DNA of 64,000 bases, from assembly GCA_035518635.1 (NCBI GenBank), contig DATIXI010000041.1:28293-92292 (forward strand), in the 5' to 3' direction. How positions within the stretch are numbered: position 1 is the first letter of the stretch; each line of letters starts with the position of its first letter. Of the stretch, positions 32,220-39,718 are shown one piece after another. Position numbers and translations under genes: made by a program. The notes under the pieces were generated by a model. The model saw only the letters and a program-made list of their open reading frames with translations, did not search any database and had not been told where the DNA came from. The stretch is from AC-32 sp035518635. Its GTDB lineage: Bacteria > Actinomycetota > Thermoleophilia > Gaiellales > Gaiellaceae.

Positions 32220-33214
32220 GCGGGTTCCATGGCGAGTCCGCGCTGGGGCGGTTCCTGCTCCTCTTCGTCGGCCGCGCCCTCGAGGGAGCGGCCCGTCTTG
32301 GCGAGGAAGACGTCGTCGAGCGAGGGCTGATGCAGCTGCAGCTGCTCGACCTTGAGGTGCTCGGCGTCGAGTGCCCGCACGACCTCGGCCAGGTCGGCCT
32401 CGCCGGAGCGGAGCCGCACGGCGACGCCGTTCACCGACGCGCACGGCTCGCCGAAGCGCGCCAGGATCGCGGCGGCGCGCTCGCGCTCGGTCGAATCCAC
32501 CGGGATCGCCTCTACCGTCGGCTGCCCGACGGTCGCCTTGAGCTCGGCGGGCGTTCCTTCCGCGACGATCCGCCCGTGGTCGATGATCCCGACCCGGTCC
32601 GCGAGCACGTCCGCCTCTTCGAGGTACTGCGTCGTGAGGAAGACGGTCACCCCCTCGTCGCGCGCCAGCCGGGAGACCTCCTCCCAGAGCGCGGTTCGGC
32701 TCTGGATGTCGAGGCCCGTGGTCGGCTCGTCCAGGAAGAGGATCCGCGGCGAGTGGACGAGCGCCATCGCGAGGTCGAGCCTCCGCTTCATGCCGCCGGA
32801 ATAGCCCTTGACCTTGCGGTCGGCCGCCTCTGTCAGTCCTACGCGCGTGAGGAGCTCGTCCGCCCGGGGCCTGCGCAGCTCGCGCGGCAGCGCCTGGAGC
32901 GACGCCTGGAGCCGGAGGTGCTCGCGGCCGGTGAGGAGCGGATCGAGCGCCGCCTCCTGCAGCGCGGCGCCGATCGAGGCCCGCACCTGCGGGCCCTGGT
33001 GCACCACGTCGTAGCCGGCGACGCGCGCCGTCCCTTCGGTCGGCGGAAGCAGCGTCGTGAGGACGTGGACGGTGGTCGACTTCCCGGCGCCGTTGGGGCC
33101 GAGGAAGCCGTAGATCTCGCCGGGCGCGACCCAGAGGTCGATCCCGTCCACCGCGCGAGGGCCTTTCTTGAAGACCCGCACGAGCCCCTGCGCCTCGATT
33201 GCGTGCTCGCTCAT
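32216..33214 (-). CDS. ABC exporter ATPase (DrrA-like)
   Basis: 332 aa. Walker A GPNGAGKST, signature YSGGMKRRLDLAMAL, Walker B RILFLDEPTTGLD, and H-loop variant LTTQYLEEAD with Gln instead of His, as in DrrA drug exporters. The C-terminal DrrA regulatory domain (about 220-320) includes LDAEHLKVEQLQLHQPSLDDVFL. First gene of the exporter operon, divergent from MarR. ATG 33214 chosen; an in-frame start 36 nt upstream would run into the operator region. Confidence 0.93.
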   Translation of the reverse strand: MSEHAIEAQGLVRVFKKGPRAVDGIDLWVAPGEIYGFLGPNGAGKSTTVHVLTTLLPPTEGTARVAGYDVVHQGPQVRASIGAALQEAALDPLLTGREHLRLQASLQALPRELRRPRADELLTRVGLTEAADRKVKGYSGGMKRRLDLAMALVHSPRILFLDEPTTGLDIQSRTALWEEVSRLARDEGVTVFLTTQYLEEADVLADRVGIIDHGRIVAEGTPAELKATVGQPTVEAIPVDSTERERAAAILARFGEPCASVNGVAVRLRSGEADLAEVVRALDAEHLKVEQLQLHQPSLDDVFLAKTGRSLEGAADEEEQEPPQRGLAMEPA

Positions 33215-33233
33215 GAAGCTGGTACGGTAGCAG

Positions 33234-33254
33234 ATACTTGATCTTGTCAAATAT
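33234..33254. promoter_or_regulatory. Candidate MarR operator
   Basis: Imperfect palindrome ATACTTGAT-CTT-GTCAAATAT (7 of 9 paired) centred between the divergent marR-like and exporter genes. AT-rich with TTGA/TCAA cores, as in MarR-family sites. It overlaps the -35 of the marR promoter and a minus-strand TTGACA. Confidence 0.65.
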
Positions 33255-33273
33255 GTAGGTATTCAGGTATAGT
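33244..33273 (+). promoter_or_regulatory. Promoter of marR-like gene
   Basis: -35 TTGTCA at 33244-33249, 18-bp spacer, -10 TATAGT at 33268-33273, then ATG 33283 after 9 nt and no Shine-Dalgarno, so near-leaderless. It overlaps the palindromic operator, consistent with autorepression. Confidence 0.7.
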
Positions 33274-33282
33274 TCGAACCCC

Positions 33283-33729
33283 ATGGCCACGGCAACCGAG
33301 CCAGTGACGACGAGCGCGGCCCGCGAGGCGCAGAAGCTCTTCTTCGAGATCGGGATGGACCACCGCGCAAAGGTCGGCGCGCGCCTGGTCGAGCTGTCCC
33401 TGACGTTCGTCCAGGCCCACGCGCTGCGCCTGCTCGATCCGGAGCGGCCGCTTCCGATGAGCTCGCTCGCGGAGCTGCTGTTCTGCGACGCCTCGAACGT
33501 GACCGGGATCGCCGACCGGCTGGAGTCGCGCGGGCTCGTCGAGCGGCGAAGCGCCGAGGGCGACCGCCGCGTGAAGGTGCTGACGCTCACGCCGGCCGGC
33601 GTCGAGCTGCGCAGCCGGGTGCTCGAGATCATGGGCGAGCCCCCGGAGGCAATCGCCTCGCTTTCCCCCGCAGACCAGCGGGCGCTGCGCGACATCCTGC
33701 GCCGTGCGGTGGCTCACCTACGCGACTAG
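33283..33729 (+). CDS. MarR-family transcriptional regulator
   Basis: 148 aa. Winged-helix core: LSLTFVQAHALRLLDPERPLPMSSLAELLFCDASNVTGIADRLESRGLVERR, then SAEGDRRVKVLTLTPAGVEL as the beta-wing. Helices at both ends form the dimer interface. It stands divergent to a DrrABC-type exporter with a shared palindrome between, so it probably represses the exporter and is relieved by its substrate. Ligand unknown. Confidence 0.93.
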   Translation: MATATEPVTTSAAREAQKLFFEIGMDHRAKVGARLVELSLTFVQAHALRLLDPERPLPMSSLAELLFCDASNVTGIADRLESRGLVERRSAEGDRRVKVLTLTPAGVELRSRVLEIMGEPPEAIASLSPADQRALRDILRRAVAHLRD

Positions 33730-33770
33730 CGGGTCGCCCCATCTAGAGCGCACGCTATTGTCCAGGCGCT

Positions 33771-34013
33771 GTGCGCCTGAACAGCCGCCCCGTCGTCATC
33801 GCCGCCGCGGTTCTGGGGATCTTGCTGATCGTGCTGGCCTTCTACTACTGGGCCGAGCCCGCCAAGTCTCTGCCCTCGTGGCTCCCGGGGCACGAAGCTG
33901 GATCGAGCCATCATCACATCAAGCACGGCCTCGCGTCGTTCCTCCTCGGCCTCGCCTTGCTCGCCTTTGCCTGGTTCCAGAGTGGTCCGCGACGCACAAG
34001 ACCTTCCGACTGA
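33771..34013 (+). CDS. Small membrane protein upstream of uppP
   Basis: 80 aa with two transmembrane segments (VVIAAAVLGILLIVLAFYYWAE and HGLASFLLGLALLAFAWFQ) joined by a His-rich loop, GHEAGSSHHHIKHG. TATTGT lies 10 nt before the GTG. The stop is immediately followed by the uppP start, so the two are co-transcribed. The His cluster may bind metal (inference). No family recognised. Confidence 0.75.
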   Translation: MRLNSRPVVIAAAVLGILLIVLAFYYWAEPAKSLPSWLPGHEAGSSHHHIKHGLASFLLGLALLAFAWFQSGPRRTRPSD

Positions 34014-34892
34014 GTGATCCTCGTCGTCCTCGCCGTACTGATCACCTACTGGCAGGCCGCCATCCTCGGCTTCCTCCAGGGCGTCGCGGAGCTGTTCCCG
34101 ATCTCGAGCCTCGGGCAGAGCGTGATCCTGCCGAGCATCCTCGGCTGGAACATCCACCAGAACGACAAGTACTTCCTCACCTTCCTCGTCGCGACCCATC
34201 TCGCGACGGCCCTCGTCCTGCTCGGCTTCTTTTGGACGGACTGGGTGCGCATCGTCAGGGGCCTCGGGCGCAGCCTTCGCGACCGCGGCATCGACCCCGC
34301 GGACACGGACGCGAAGCTTGCGTGGTTGTTGGTCGTGGGAACGATCCCGGCCGGGATCCTCGGGCTTCTTCTCGAGAGCAAGCTCCGCCACGTGTTCGCC
34401 TCTCCACGCTCCGCTGCCTTCTTCCTCATCGTGAACGGCGTCCTGCTCTTCGGGGCCGAACTGCTTCGCCGCCGGTCCAAACAGGTCGAGCAGGACGACG
34501 ACGCACGTATCGCGCGCCAGCTCGGCTGGGGCAGCGCCATCGGGATCGGATCGGCCCAGGCCCTCGCGCTGATCCCCGGGTTCTCACGCTCCGGGATGGC
34601 GATGGGCGGCGGGCTGCTCGCCGGGCTCTCCAACAAGGACGCCGCGCGGTTCTCGTTCCTGCTCGCCACGCCCATTATCGGAGCGGCAGCTGTCCTCAAG
34701 CTGCCGGAGCTCTTCGGCTCGGCAGGAAACGGCGTTCGCGGCCAGGCGCTGGTCGGCGCGCTCTGCGCGGCCGCGGCCGCCTACGTCTCGGTTCGCTTCC
34801 TGATGCGCTATTTCGAGACGAACACCCTGATCCCGTTTGCGATCTACTGCGTCGCCGCGGGTCTCGCCGCCTCGCTCTACTTCGCGACCTGA
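34014..34892 (+). CDS. uppP: Undecaprenyl-diphosphate phosphatase
   Basis: 292 aa, eight transmembrane segments. Both active-site signatures are present: GFLQGVAELFPISSLGQSV (BacA motif 1, Glu-rich) and LIPGFSRSGMAMGGGLLAGLS (PGxSRSG motif). It recycles undecaprenyl diphosphate to the monophosphate at the outer face of the membrane for peptidoglycan and wall polymer synthesis, and can confer bacitracin resistance. GTG starts directly after the stop of the small membrane gene. Confidence 0.95.
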   Translation: MILVVLAVLITYWQAAILGFLQGVAELFPISSLGQSVILPSILGWNIHQNDKYFLTFLVATHLATALVLLGFFWTDWVRIVRGLGRSLRDRGIDPADTDAKLAWLLVVGTIPAGILGLLLESKLRHVFASPRSAAFFLIVNGVLLFGAELLRRRSKQVEQDDDARIARQLGWGSAIGIGSAQALALIPGFSRSGMAMGGGLLAGLSNKDAARFSFLLATPIIGAAAVLKLPELFGSAGNGVRGQALVGALCAAAAAYVSVRFLMRYFETNTLIPFAIYCVAAGLAASLYFAT

Positions 34893-35001
34893 CACGGTCT
34901 TCGCAACGCCTTCGTGACGAAGGCGTACCGGAAGGCGCGCGACGCCTGGCTCCTCCGCTCGGCCGCGGATATCCGTGGTGGAAACAACGAGAGGAGTCTG
35001 C

Positions 35002-36012
35002 ATGCGGATCGTTCGAAGACCATTGCTGCTGCTGGCGGCGCTGCCGCTCGTGGTCGCAGCCGGAGCTGCGCTGGCCGGCCAGAGCAAGCCGCACCGGGCG
35101 AAGGGCGTCATCTTCGCCTGCGTGCAGAGGCCGGGCGGCCGCCTGCGCGTCGTCGCGGGCACGGGCTCGTGCCGCCGCGGCGAGCAGCCGCTCGCCTGGA
35201 ACATCCAGGGCCCGCAGGGAAAGCCCGGGCCCAGCGGAGCCGACGGGTCGCAGGGCCCGGCCGGTCCGTCCGGCGCCCAGGGCGCCCGCGGCGCCACCGG
35301 AGCTGGAGGGCCGGCGGGGGCGGCGGGTGCTCGCGGACCTGCGGGCCCAACCGGCCCGGCAGGGCCCCGACTCGGCTCGCTCGACGAGCTGAGCGGGACG
35401 ACGTGCCACGCTCCGGGGGGCGCCGGAACGCTGTCGATCACGTACGGCGCGACCGACGGCGCGGCCTCGATCGCCTGCGTCGTCGGCGGAGGCGGAGGCG
35501 GCGGTGGCGGCGGCTCGGCCACGCTTGCGATCAACGAGCTGATGACCGGGATCACAGGCTCGGCGGCGAACGAGTTCATCGAGCTCTACAACGGCGGCTC
35601 GTCGGCTGTCGACCTGAGCGGCTACAAGCTCGTCTACCGCTCCGCGGCGGGCACGAGCGACGTCTCGCTCGCCACGATCCCGTCCGGCACGACGCTCGCG
35701 GCAGGCGGCTTCTACCTGCTCGGCGGGAGCGCCTACGCGGGCTCGGCGACACCCGACCAGAGCTTCTCCACGGGCCTAGCGGCCACGGGCGGCGGCGTCG
35801 CGCTGCGCGACGCGAGCGGGGCGATCGTGGACTCGGTCGGCTACGGCGACGCGACCAACGCGTTCGTCGAAAGCCATCCCGCCGCAGCTCCACCCGCGGC
35901 GGCAGCGCCCGGGAACAGCCTCGTCCGCTTGCCGGACGGCGACGACACGAACGACAACGCGGCCGACTTCGCGGTCAGCGCGAGCCCGACGCCGAAGGCC
36001 GCGAACCACTAG
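35002..36012 (+). CDS. Secreted collagen-like protein with lamin-tail domain
   Basis: 336 aa from ATG 35002 behind GAGAGGAG. Signal peptide 1-25. Residues 34-67 are a small Cys-pair domain (ACVQRPGGRLRVVAG, Cys40/Cys57) common before collagen stretches in actinobacteria. Residues 70-122 are a Gly-X-Y run with many Pro/Ala (GPQGKPGPSGADGSQ). A second Cys pair (135, 159) and a ten-glycine linker lead to a lamin-tail (LTD) domain at about 175-300: AINELMTGITGSAANEFIELYN, GYKLVYRSAAG, VDSVGYGDA. Such proteins are likely extracellular and adhesive. A GCAAC/GTGAC pair 11 bp apart at 34903-34918 faintly recalls the four-box promoters. Confidence 0.85.
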   Translation: MRIVRRPLLLLAALPLVVAAGAALAGQSKPHRAKGVIFACVQRPGGRLRVVAGTGSCRRGEQPLAWNIQGPQGKPGPSGADGSQGPAGPSGAQGARGATGAGGPAGAAGARGPAGPTGPAGPRLGSLDELSGTTCHAPGGAGTLSITYGATDGAASIACVVGGGGGGGGGGSATLAINELMTGITGSAANEFIELYNGGSSAVDLSGYKLVYRSAAGTSDVSLATIPSGTTLAAGGFYLLGGSAYAGSATPDQSFSTGLAATGGGVALRDASGAIVDSVGYGDATNAFVESHPAAAPPAAAAPGNSLVRLPDGDDTNDNAADFAVSASPTPKAANH

Positions 36013-36054
36013 CGACTCGGCGCCTGCGGGCGTTCGAGGTCGCGCTGAGAGCGG

Positions 36055-36082
36055 GAGGCGGCGCCTGCGCGGGGGCCGCCTC
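36055..36082 (+). terminator. Terminator-like hairpin after collagen-like gene
   Basis: GAGGCGGC (36055-36062) pairs with GCCGCCTC (36075-36082) around a 12-nt loop, 43 nt past the stop. The remaining intergenic stretch to 36310 shows no gene; it is relatively AT-rich at 36140-36210 and may hold the promoter of the Pro/Glu-rich gene, but no clear -35/-10 pair was found. Confidence 0.5.
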
Positions 36083-36310
36083 TCGCCAATCCCTCCAACG
36101 GGGCATGCCCGCCGAAAAAGGCAGGCCGATACTGCGCTTGCGGAAACATCTCCGCACGGCGTATGAACGAAAACTGCGGCTATTGATCTCATCGATCGGA
36201 AATCCCTCGTACGGTGCCTCTCCCCCGAGCTCATGCTCGTGGATCCCGAGCTGGCCGAGCGCGCCCGCGAGCTTCTGCGCGACCCCGGTGAGACCAACGG
36301 AAAGGGGAAC

Positions 36311-37408
36311 ATGTCGGCACTAGGGATGCACGAGATCACGTCGTCGGTCGGACTCGGACTCGAGCCGCCGCTGAGCCCACCCGTCGTTCGCGGCCCCAAC
36401 ATGTCGGCCCAGTACGACCCCATCCCGGCTGATCTTCCCTCTCCTCCGCCGGCCCTTCGGCCTCCCGACAGCGCGCTGGTCGCGGAGCCCGTCGCCGCGC
36501 CCGTGGTGCAGCCCCCGATCCAGGCGAGCGCGCCCGAGGAGACCCCGGCTCCGGCTCCGGCCGACGAGCCCCAGATTCAGATTCACGCTCCGGACCCCGA
36601 GCCTCTCCAGGCTCCCCAGCAGCAGGAGCAGCAGCCCGCGCCGGTGCAGCCCGAGCCGTTGATGGCTCCCGTTCCGGTCGAGCAGCCTGCTCCGATGGCA
36701 CCACCTCCCGCGCCCGCTCCCGAGCCCGAGGTCGTACAGCTCGTCGCTCCGGAGCCGGTGGCCGTCGAGCCCGAGCCTGAGCCCGAGCCCGAGCCCCCGG
36801 CGATGGCGCCCCAGCCCGACCCCGAGCCCGCGCTCGAGCCTGAGCTCCCGGCGATGGCCCCCGAGCTCGCACCGGTCCAGCCGGCCGCGCAGACCGAGGA
36901 CTACTTCGCGGCGCCGGCTGTCGAGCAGACTCCGCCTTCCGCACCGGCCCCCGACCCGGAGCCGGTCGACGCGGCACCGGTGCCCGAGCTCCAGCCCGTC
37001 GAGCTCGCGCCCCCGGTCGCACCGGCCGTCGAGCCGGAGCCGGTGGCAGAGGTGCCCGCCGACCTCCCCGTGATCGACCCGTTCCCACCGGTTGCCCTCG
37101 AGCCGACGATCGTCGACGAGCCCGTCTTCGCGCCCGAGCCGATGCCGGCCGAGCTGCCCGCGATCGAGCCCGACGTGCTCGACCCGTTCGTCCAGGCACG
37201 CGCGGTGTTCCGCGTCGTCGTCCGGCTCCAGGACGGCGAGGGCGTCGAGGTCGGCGAATTCCGCGACTTCGGGACAGCGATGGAAGGCGCGCAGGAAGTG
37301 ATCGAGCAGTTCGCGAACGCGAATGGGACGTGGCCGTTCTATGCCGGCCGGTTCATCCGCCCCGACCTGATCGTCTCCGTCGACGTCGTCGACGGAAGCT
37401 CCGCGTAG
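36311..37408 (+). CDS. Pro/Glu/Ala-rich protein with conserved C-terminal domain
   Basis: 365 aa from ATG 36311, which has AAAGGGGA 5 nt upstream; an in-frame ATG at 36233 has none. Residues about 15-280 are almost entirely P, E, A, V and Q, with alternating PEPEPEP-type repeats and no Cys, Lys or transmembrane segment: an extended, negatively charged linker. The last 75 residues form a compact globular domain (FVQARAVFRVVVRLQDGEGVEVGEF, DFGTAMEGAQEVIEQF, WPFYAGRFIRPDLIVSVDVV). No signal peptide, so it is cytoplasmic or exported by another route. No family recognised. Confidence 0.75.
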   Translation: MSALGMHEITSSVGLGLEPPLSPPVVRGPNMSAQYDPIPADLPSPPPALRPPDSALVAEPVAAPVVQPPIQASAPEETPAPAPADEPQIQIHAPDPEPLQAPQQQEQQPAPVQPEPLMAPVPVEQPAPMAPPPAPAPEPEVVQLVAPEPVAVEPEPEPEPEPPAMAPQPDPEPALEPELPAMAPELAPVQPAAQTEDYFAAPAVEQTPPSAPAPDPEPVDAAPVPELQPVELAPPVAPAVEPEPVAEVPADLPVIDPFPPVALEPTIVDEPVFAPEPMPAELPAIEPDVLDPFVQARAVFRVVVRLQDGEGVEVGEFRDFGTAMEGAQEVIEQFANANGTWPFYAGRFIRPDLIVSVDVVDGSSA

Positions 37409-37512
37409 CGAACCGCTTTCGCGCCCTTAAAGAATCCTTCCAATTCGCGCACGAGCGGCTAACGGACGGCGCCTTCACTGAGCCGTGCAGGCTCACAACG
37501 GAGGTTTCCCCC

Positions 37513-38121
37513 ATGCCACGCAAGCTCATCGTTCTCGTGTTCGTCGCCGCAGTCGGCCTCACGGTCGCGGGCATCGCGAGCGCGAACTGGCTCAACGTCG
37601 TCCGCGGGACGAAGAACGCCGACGTCCTCACCGGCACCGACAACCGCGATCTCATCCTCGGGTTCGCCGGCGACGACCAGATCAGCGCCGGCGGCGCACG
37701 CGACATCGTCCGCGCCGGCAAGGGCAACGACACGGTCGACGGCGGCGCAGGGCTCGACGCGCTCTTCGGCGGCCCGGGCGACGACACGCTCAACGCCGGC
37801 GACGACGGTGCCGTCATGTGGGGCATGGGTGGAAACGACACGCTCAACGCGAGCGACAGCGGCCGCAACGTACTCCACGGCGGGCGCGGCGACGACACGC
37901 TCAACGGCGGAGCCGGACGCGACCGGCTCTGGGGCGGCTTCGGCGCCGACCACCTGAACGGTGGCGACGGAAACGACGTCCTGCACTCGCTCGCGCCCGA
38001 CGGCCAGGTCGACACGCTCGACTGCGGCCCCGGCGACCACGACGTCGCGTGGGTGCGCTCGGACGAGTCGGACGTCGTCCAGAACTGCGAGGTCGTGAAG
38101 ACCGTCTCCGTCTCGCACTAA
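37513..38121 (+). CDS. Secreted RTX-like calcium-binding repeat protein
   Basis: 202 aa from ATG 37513, GGAGG upstream. Signal peptide about 1-25 (RKLIVLVFVAAVGLTVAGIASA). Residues 30-180 carry hemolysin-type nonapeptides GGxGxDxLxxG in about ten copies (GAGLDALFGGPGDDTLNAG, GGRGDDTLNGGAGRDRLWGG, GGDGNDVLHSL), which form calcium-filled beta-rolls. The C-terminus (DTLDCGPGDHDVAWVRSDE...VQNCE) has a Cys pair seen in this actinobacterial family. Single-domain, no enzyme attached; probably a surface or matrix protein. Confidence 0.87.
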   Translation: MPRKLIVLVFVAAVGLTVAGIASANWLNVVRGTKNADVLTGTDNRDLILGFAGDDQISAGGARDIVRAGKGNDTVDGGAGLDALFGGPGDDTLNAGDDGAVMWGMGGNDTLNASDSGRNVLHGGRGDDTLNGGAGRDRLWGGFGADHLNGGDGNDVLHSLAPDGQVDTLDCGPGDHDVAWVRSDESDVVQNCEVVKTVSVSH

Positions 38122-38147
38122 CTCCTGCTTCAGAGTTGCCCTCCCGA

Positions 38148-38172
38148 CGAGGCCCGCCCCTGGCGGGCCTCG
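38148..38172. terminator. Bidirectional terminator hairpin
   Basis: CGAGGCCCGCC-CCT-GGCGGGCCTCG: perfect 11-bp stem and 3-nt loop in the 57 nt between the convergent RTX-like and prolyl aminopeptidase-like genes. Confidence 0.8.
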
Positions 38173-38178
38173 TGCCGT

Positions 38179-39006
38179 CTAGGCGCGCTCGACGTCGTCG
38201 AGGAAGCGACCCACGACGTCGAGGTAGCGCCCGGGCTCCTCGAGATAGGACATGTGCGAGCTCTCCTCGAAGAGCACCCACTCGGAGCCCCGGAGCCCAC
38301 GGTTCAGCGGCTCGACGAGTGCGGGCGTGCACTCGTCGTGCCGGCCCGAGGTGATCAGCGCGGGCATGCGGATCTCGCCGAGCCGGCCGGTCACGTCCCA
38401 GCGCTTGAGCGTGCCCGTGACCGTGAACTCGTTCGGGCCCCACATCGTCTCGTAGACCTGGGCCCCGAACTTCTCCCGCGCGCGCGCCAGGGCCTCCGGC
38501 TCGGGCTCGAGCCGGCAGATGTGGCGCCGCTTGAACTCGGCCTCTGCAGCCTTCTCGTCGAGCCCTTTCGGAAGCGCGGCTCGGAGGCGGGCCGTCTCCT
38601 CCGCCCAGCGCGGGGCGCTCGTCGGGGCCGAGTTGAGCACGAGGCTCGCGAGCCCGGGCGGTTGCGTCAGCGCGTACTCGAGCGCGAGCATCCCGCCCCA
38701 GGAGGAGCCGAACAGGTGGAGCCGCTCGAGCCCGAGCCCCTTGCGCACGCTCTCGAGCTGCTCGACGAACGTCTCGACCGTCCAGAGCGAAGGATCGTCG
38801 GGCCGGCCGGAGTCTCCTCCGCCGAGTTGGTCGTAGAAGACGACACGCCGGCCTTGCTGTGAGAGCGCTCCGAGCACCTCGAGCGGCGCGTGCGTGCCTC
38901 CGGGGCCGCCATGGAGGCAGAGGAGCGGCAGACGGCCGGGCTCCTCACCGTCGCCGACAATCTCGTACCACGTCTCCCACTCGCGGAACCGCAGGCGTCC
39001 GGCCAC
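38179..39006 (-). CDS. Proline iminopeptidase-type alpha/beta hydrolase
   Basis: 275 aa. The oxyanion/HGGPGG motif (LLCLHGGPGGTHAP), nucleophile elbow GSSWGGMLALEYAL with the catalytic Ser, acidic residue region ALITSGRHDECTP and His in FEESSHMSYLEEP make a complete Ser-Asp-His triad of the S33 family. Such enzymes release N-terminal proline or hydrolyse related amides and esters. The GTG start follows TAGACT by 6 nt, hence leaderless. The proline link to proC at 44.4 kb is only suggestive. Confidence 0.88.
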   Translation of the reverse strand: MAGRLRFREWETWYEIVGDGEEPGRLPLLCLHGGPGGTHAPLEVLGALSQQGRRVVFYDQLGGGDSGRPDDPSLWTVETFVEQLESVRKGLGLERLHLFGSSWGGMLALEYALTQPPGLASLVLNSAPTSAPRWAEETARLRAALPKGLDEKAAEAEFKRRHICRLEPEPEALARAREKFGAQVYETMWGPNEFTVTGTLKRWDVTGRLGEIRMPALITSGRHDECTPALVEPLNRGLRGSEWVLFEESSHMSYLEEPGRYLDVVGRFLDDVERA

Positions 39007-39012
39007 CGGGCG

Positions 39013-39018
39013 AGTCTA
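39013..39018 (-). promoter_or_regulatory. -10 box (TAGACT) of iminopeptidase gene
   Basis: TAGACT on the minus strand, 6 nt before GTG 39006; it overlaps the 3' end of the upstream lipoprotein gene. Confidence 0.45.
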
Positions 39019-39678
39019 GTGGCGGCAGGTCAGGCCGAGCCGGCGCGCAGCCGAGTTCGAGACTCGCCGCGCGGTCGCCAGCTGAGCCTGCGCCCGTGCC
39101 AAATCGCCCGTGTCGCGCCGGAAGAACGCGTCGCCGAGGACGGCGATGCCGCGCTGCACGCCGTCGATCGAGCGGATGAATGCCTTCGCCTGCGCGCGCT
39201 CGTCGTCCGGGGGCTTGAAGCCTGCGAGCTCCGCCTGCTCGCGCTCCTCGAGGTCGATCACCTGCTGGCCGAGATGGAGCAGGCCCTTGCGGCTCCGCGG
39301 GGACGGAAGCACGCGGACGGCTGCAGCCCGCCGCTTGCAGACAGCGTCGACCCGCTTCGCGAAGGCCGCGGCGGTCGGCGCCTTCATGCGCGGCCCGTCG
39401 GGAAGTACCGCGTCCACCCCTACGCCCGCGCTCCCGGAAAGGCGGCCGCTCCCGTGGACGACCACGCCCATCTTCTGCCGCCCCAGCTTCGAGCTCCCGT
39501 ACGTGCAGACGTAGTCCCACCCCGAGGCACGGTCCGTCGCACAGCGGATGTTCTCGAAGGCCGAGGGGTCGAGCCCCCGCTCCCTCTTTGCGACGTCCGA
39601 GGCGCTCATCTTCCCGCCGCAGGCGGTGAGCAGGAGCGGCATTGCGGCAAGCGCGAGAGGCGCTGCGAGGCGGCGCAT
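39016..39678 (-). CDS. Lipoprotein, unknown function
   Basis: 220 aa from ATG 39678. Signal peptide with lipobox LLLTAC, Cys20. The mature protein begins with a Ser/Asp-rich linker, then a small beta domain with two Cys (NIRCATDRASGWDYVCTYG). A helical, Arg/Ala-rich region follows (FAKRVDAVCKRRAAAVRVL, LARAQAQLATARRVS). Longer in-frame readings upstream would bury the lipobox. Anchored to the outer face of the membrane; no family recognised. Confidence 0.75.
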   Translation of the reverse strand: MRRLAAPLALAAMPLLLTACGGKMSASDVAKRERGLDPSAFENIRCATDRASGWDYVCTYGSSKLGRQKMGVVVHGSGRLSGSAGVGVDAVLPDGPRMKAPTAAAFAKRVDAVCKRRAAAVRVLPSPRSRKGLLHLGQQVIDLEEREQAELAGFKPPDDERAQAKAFIRSIDGVQRGIAVLGDAFFRRDTGDLARAQAQLATARRVSNSAARRLGLTCRH

Positions 39679-39718
39679 CTCCGTTTCATCGGCTCCCCGC
39701 GCGGGAGCCTTGAAGCGG

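Noticed and set aside
34903..34930. Fourth four-box promoter before the collagen-like gene
   Set aside because: Only GCAAC and GTGAC keep the 11-bp step; orientation is reversed relative to the gene and the -10 motif is missing.
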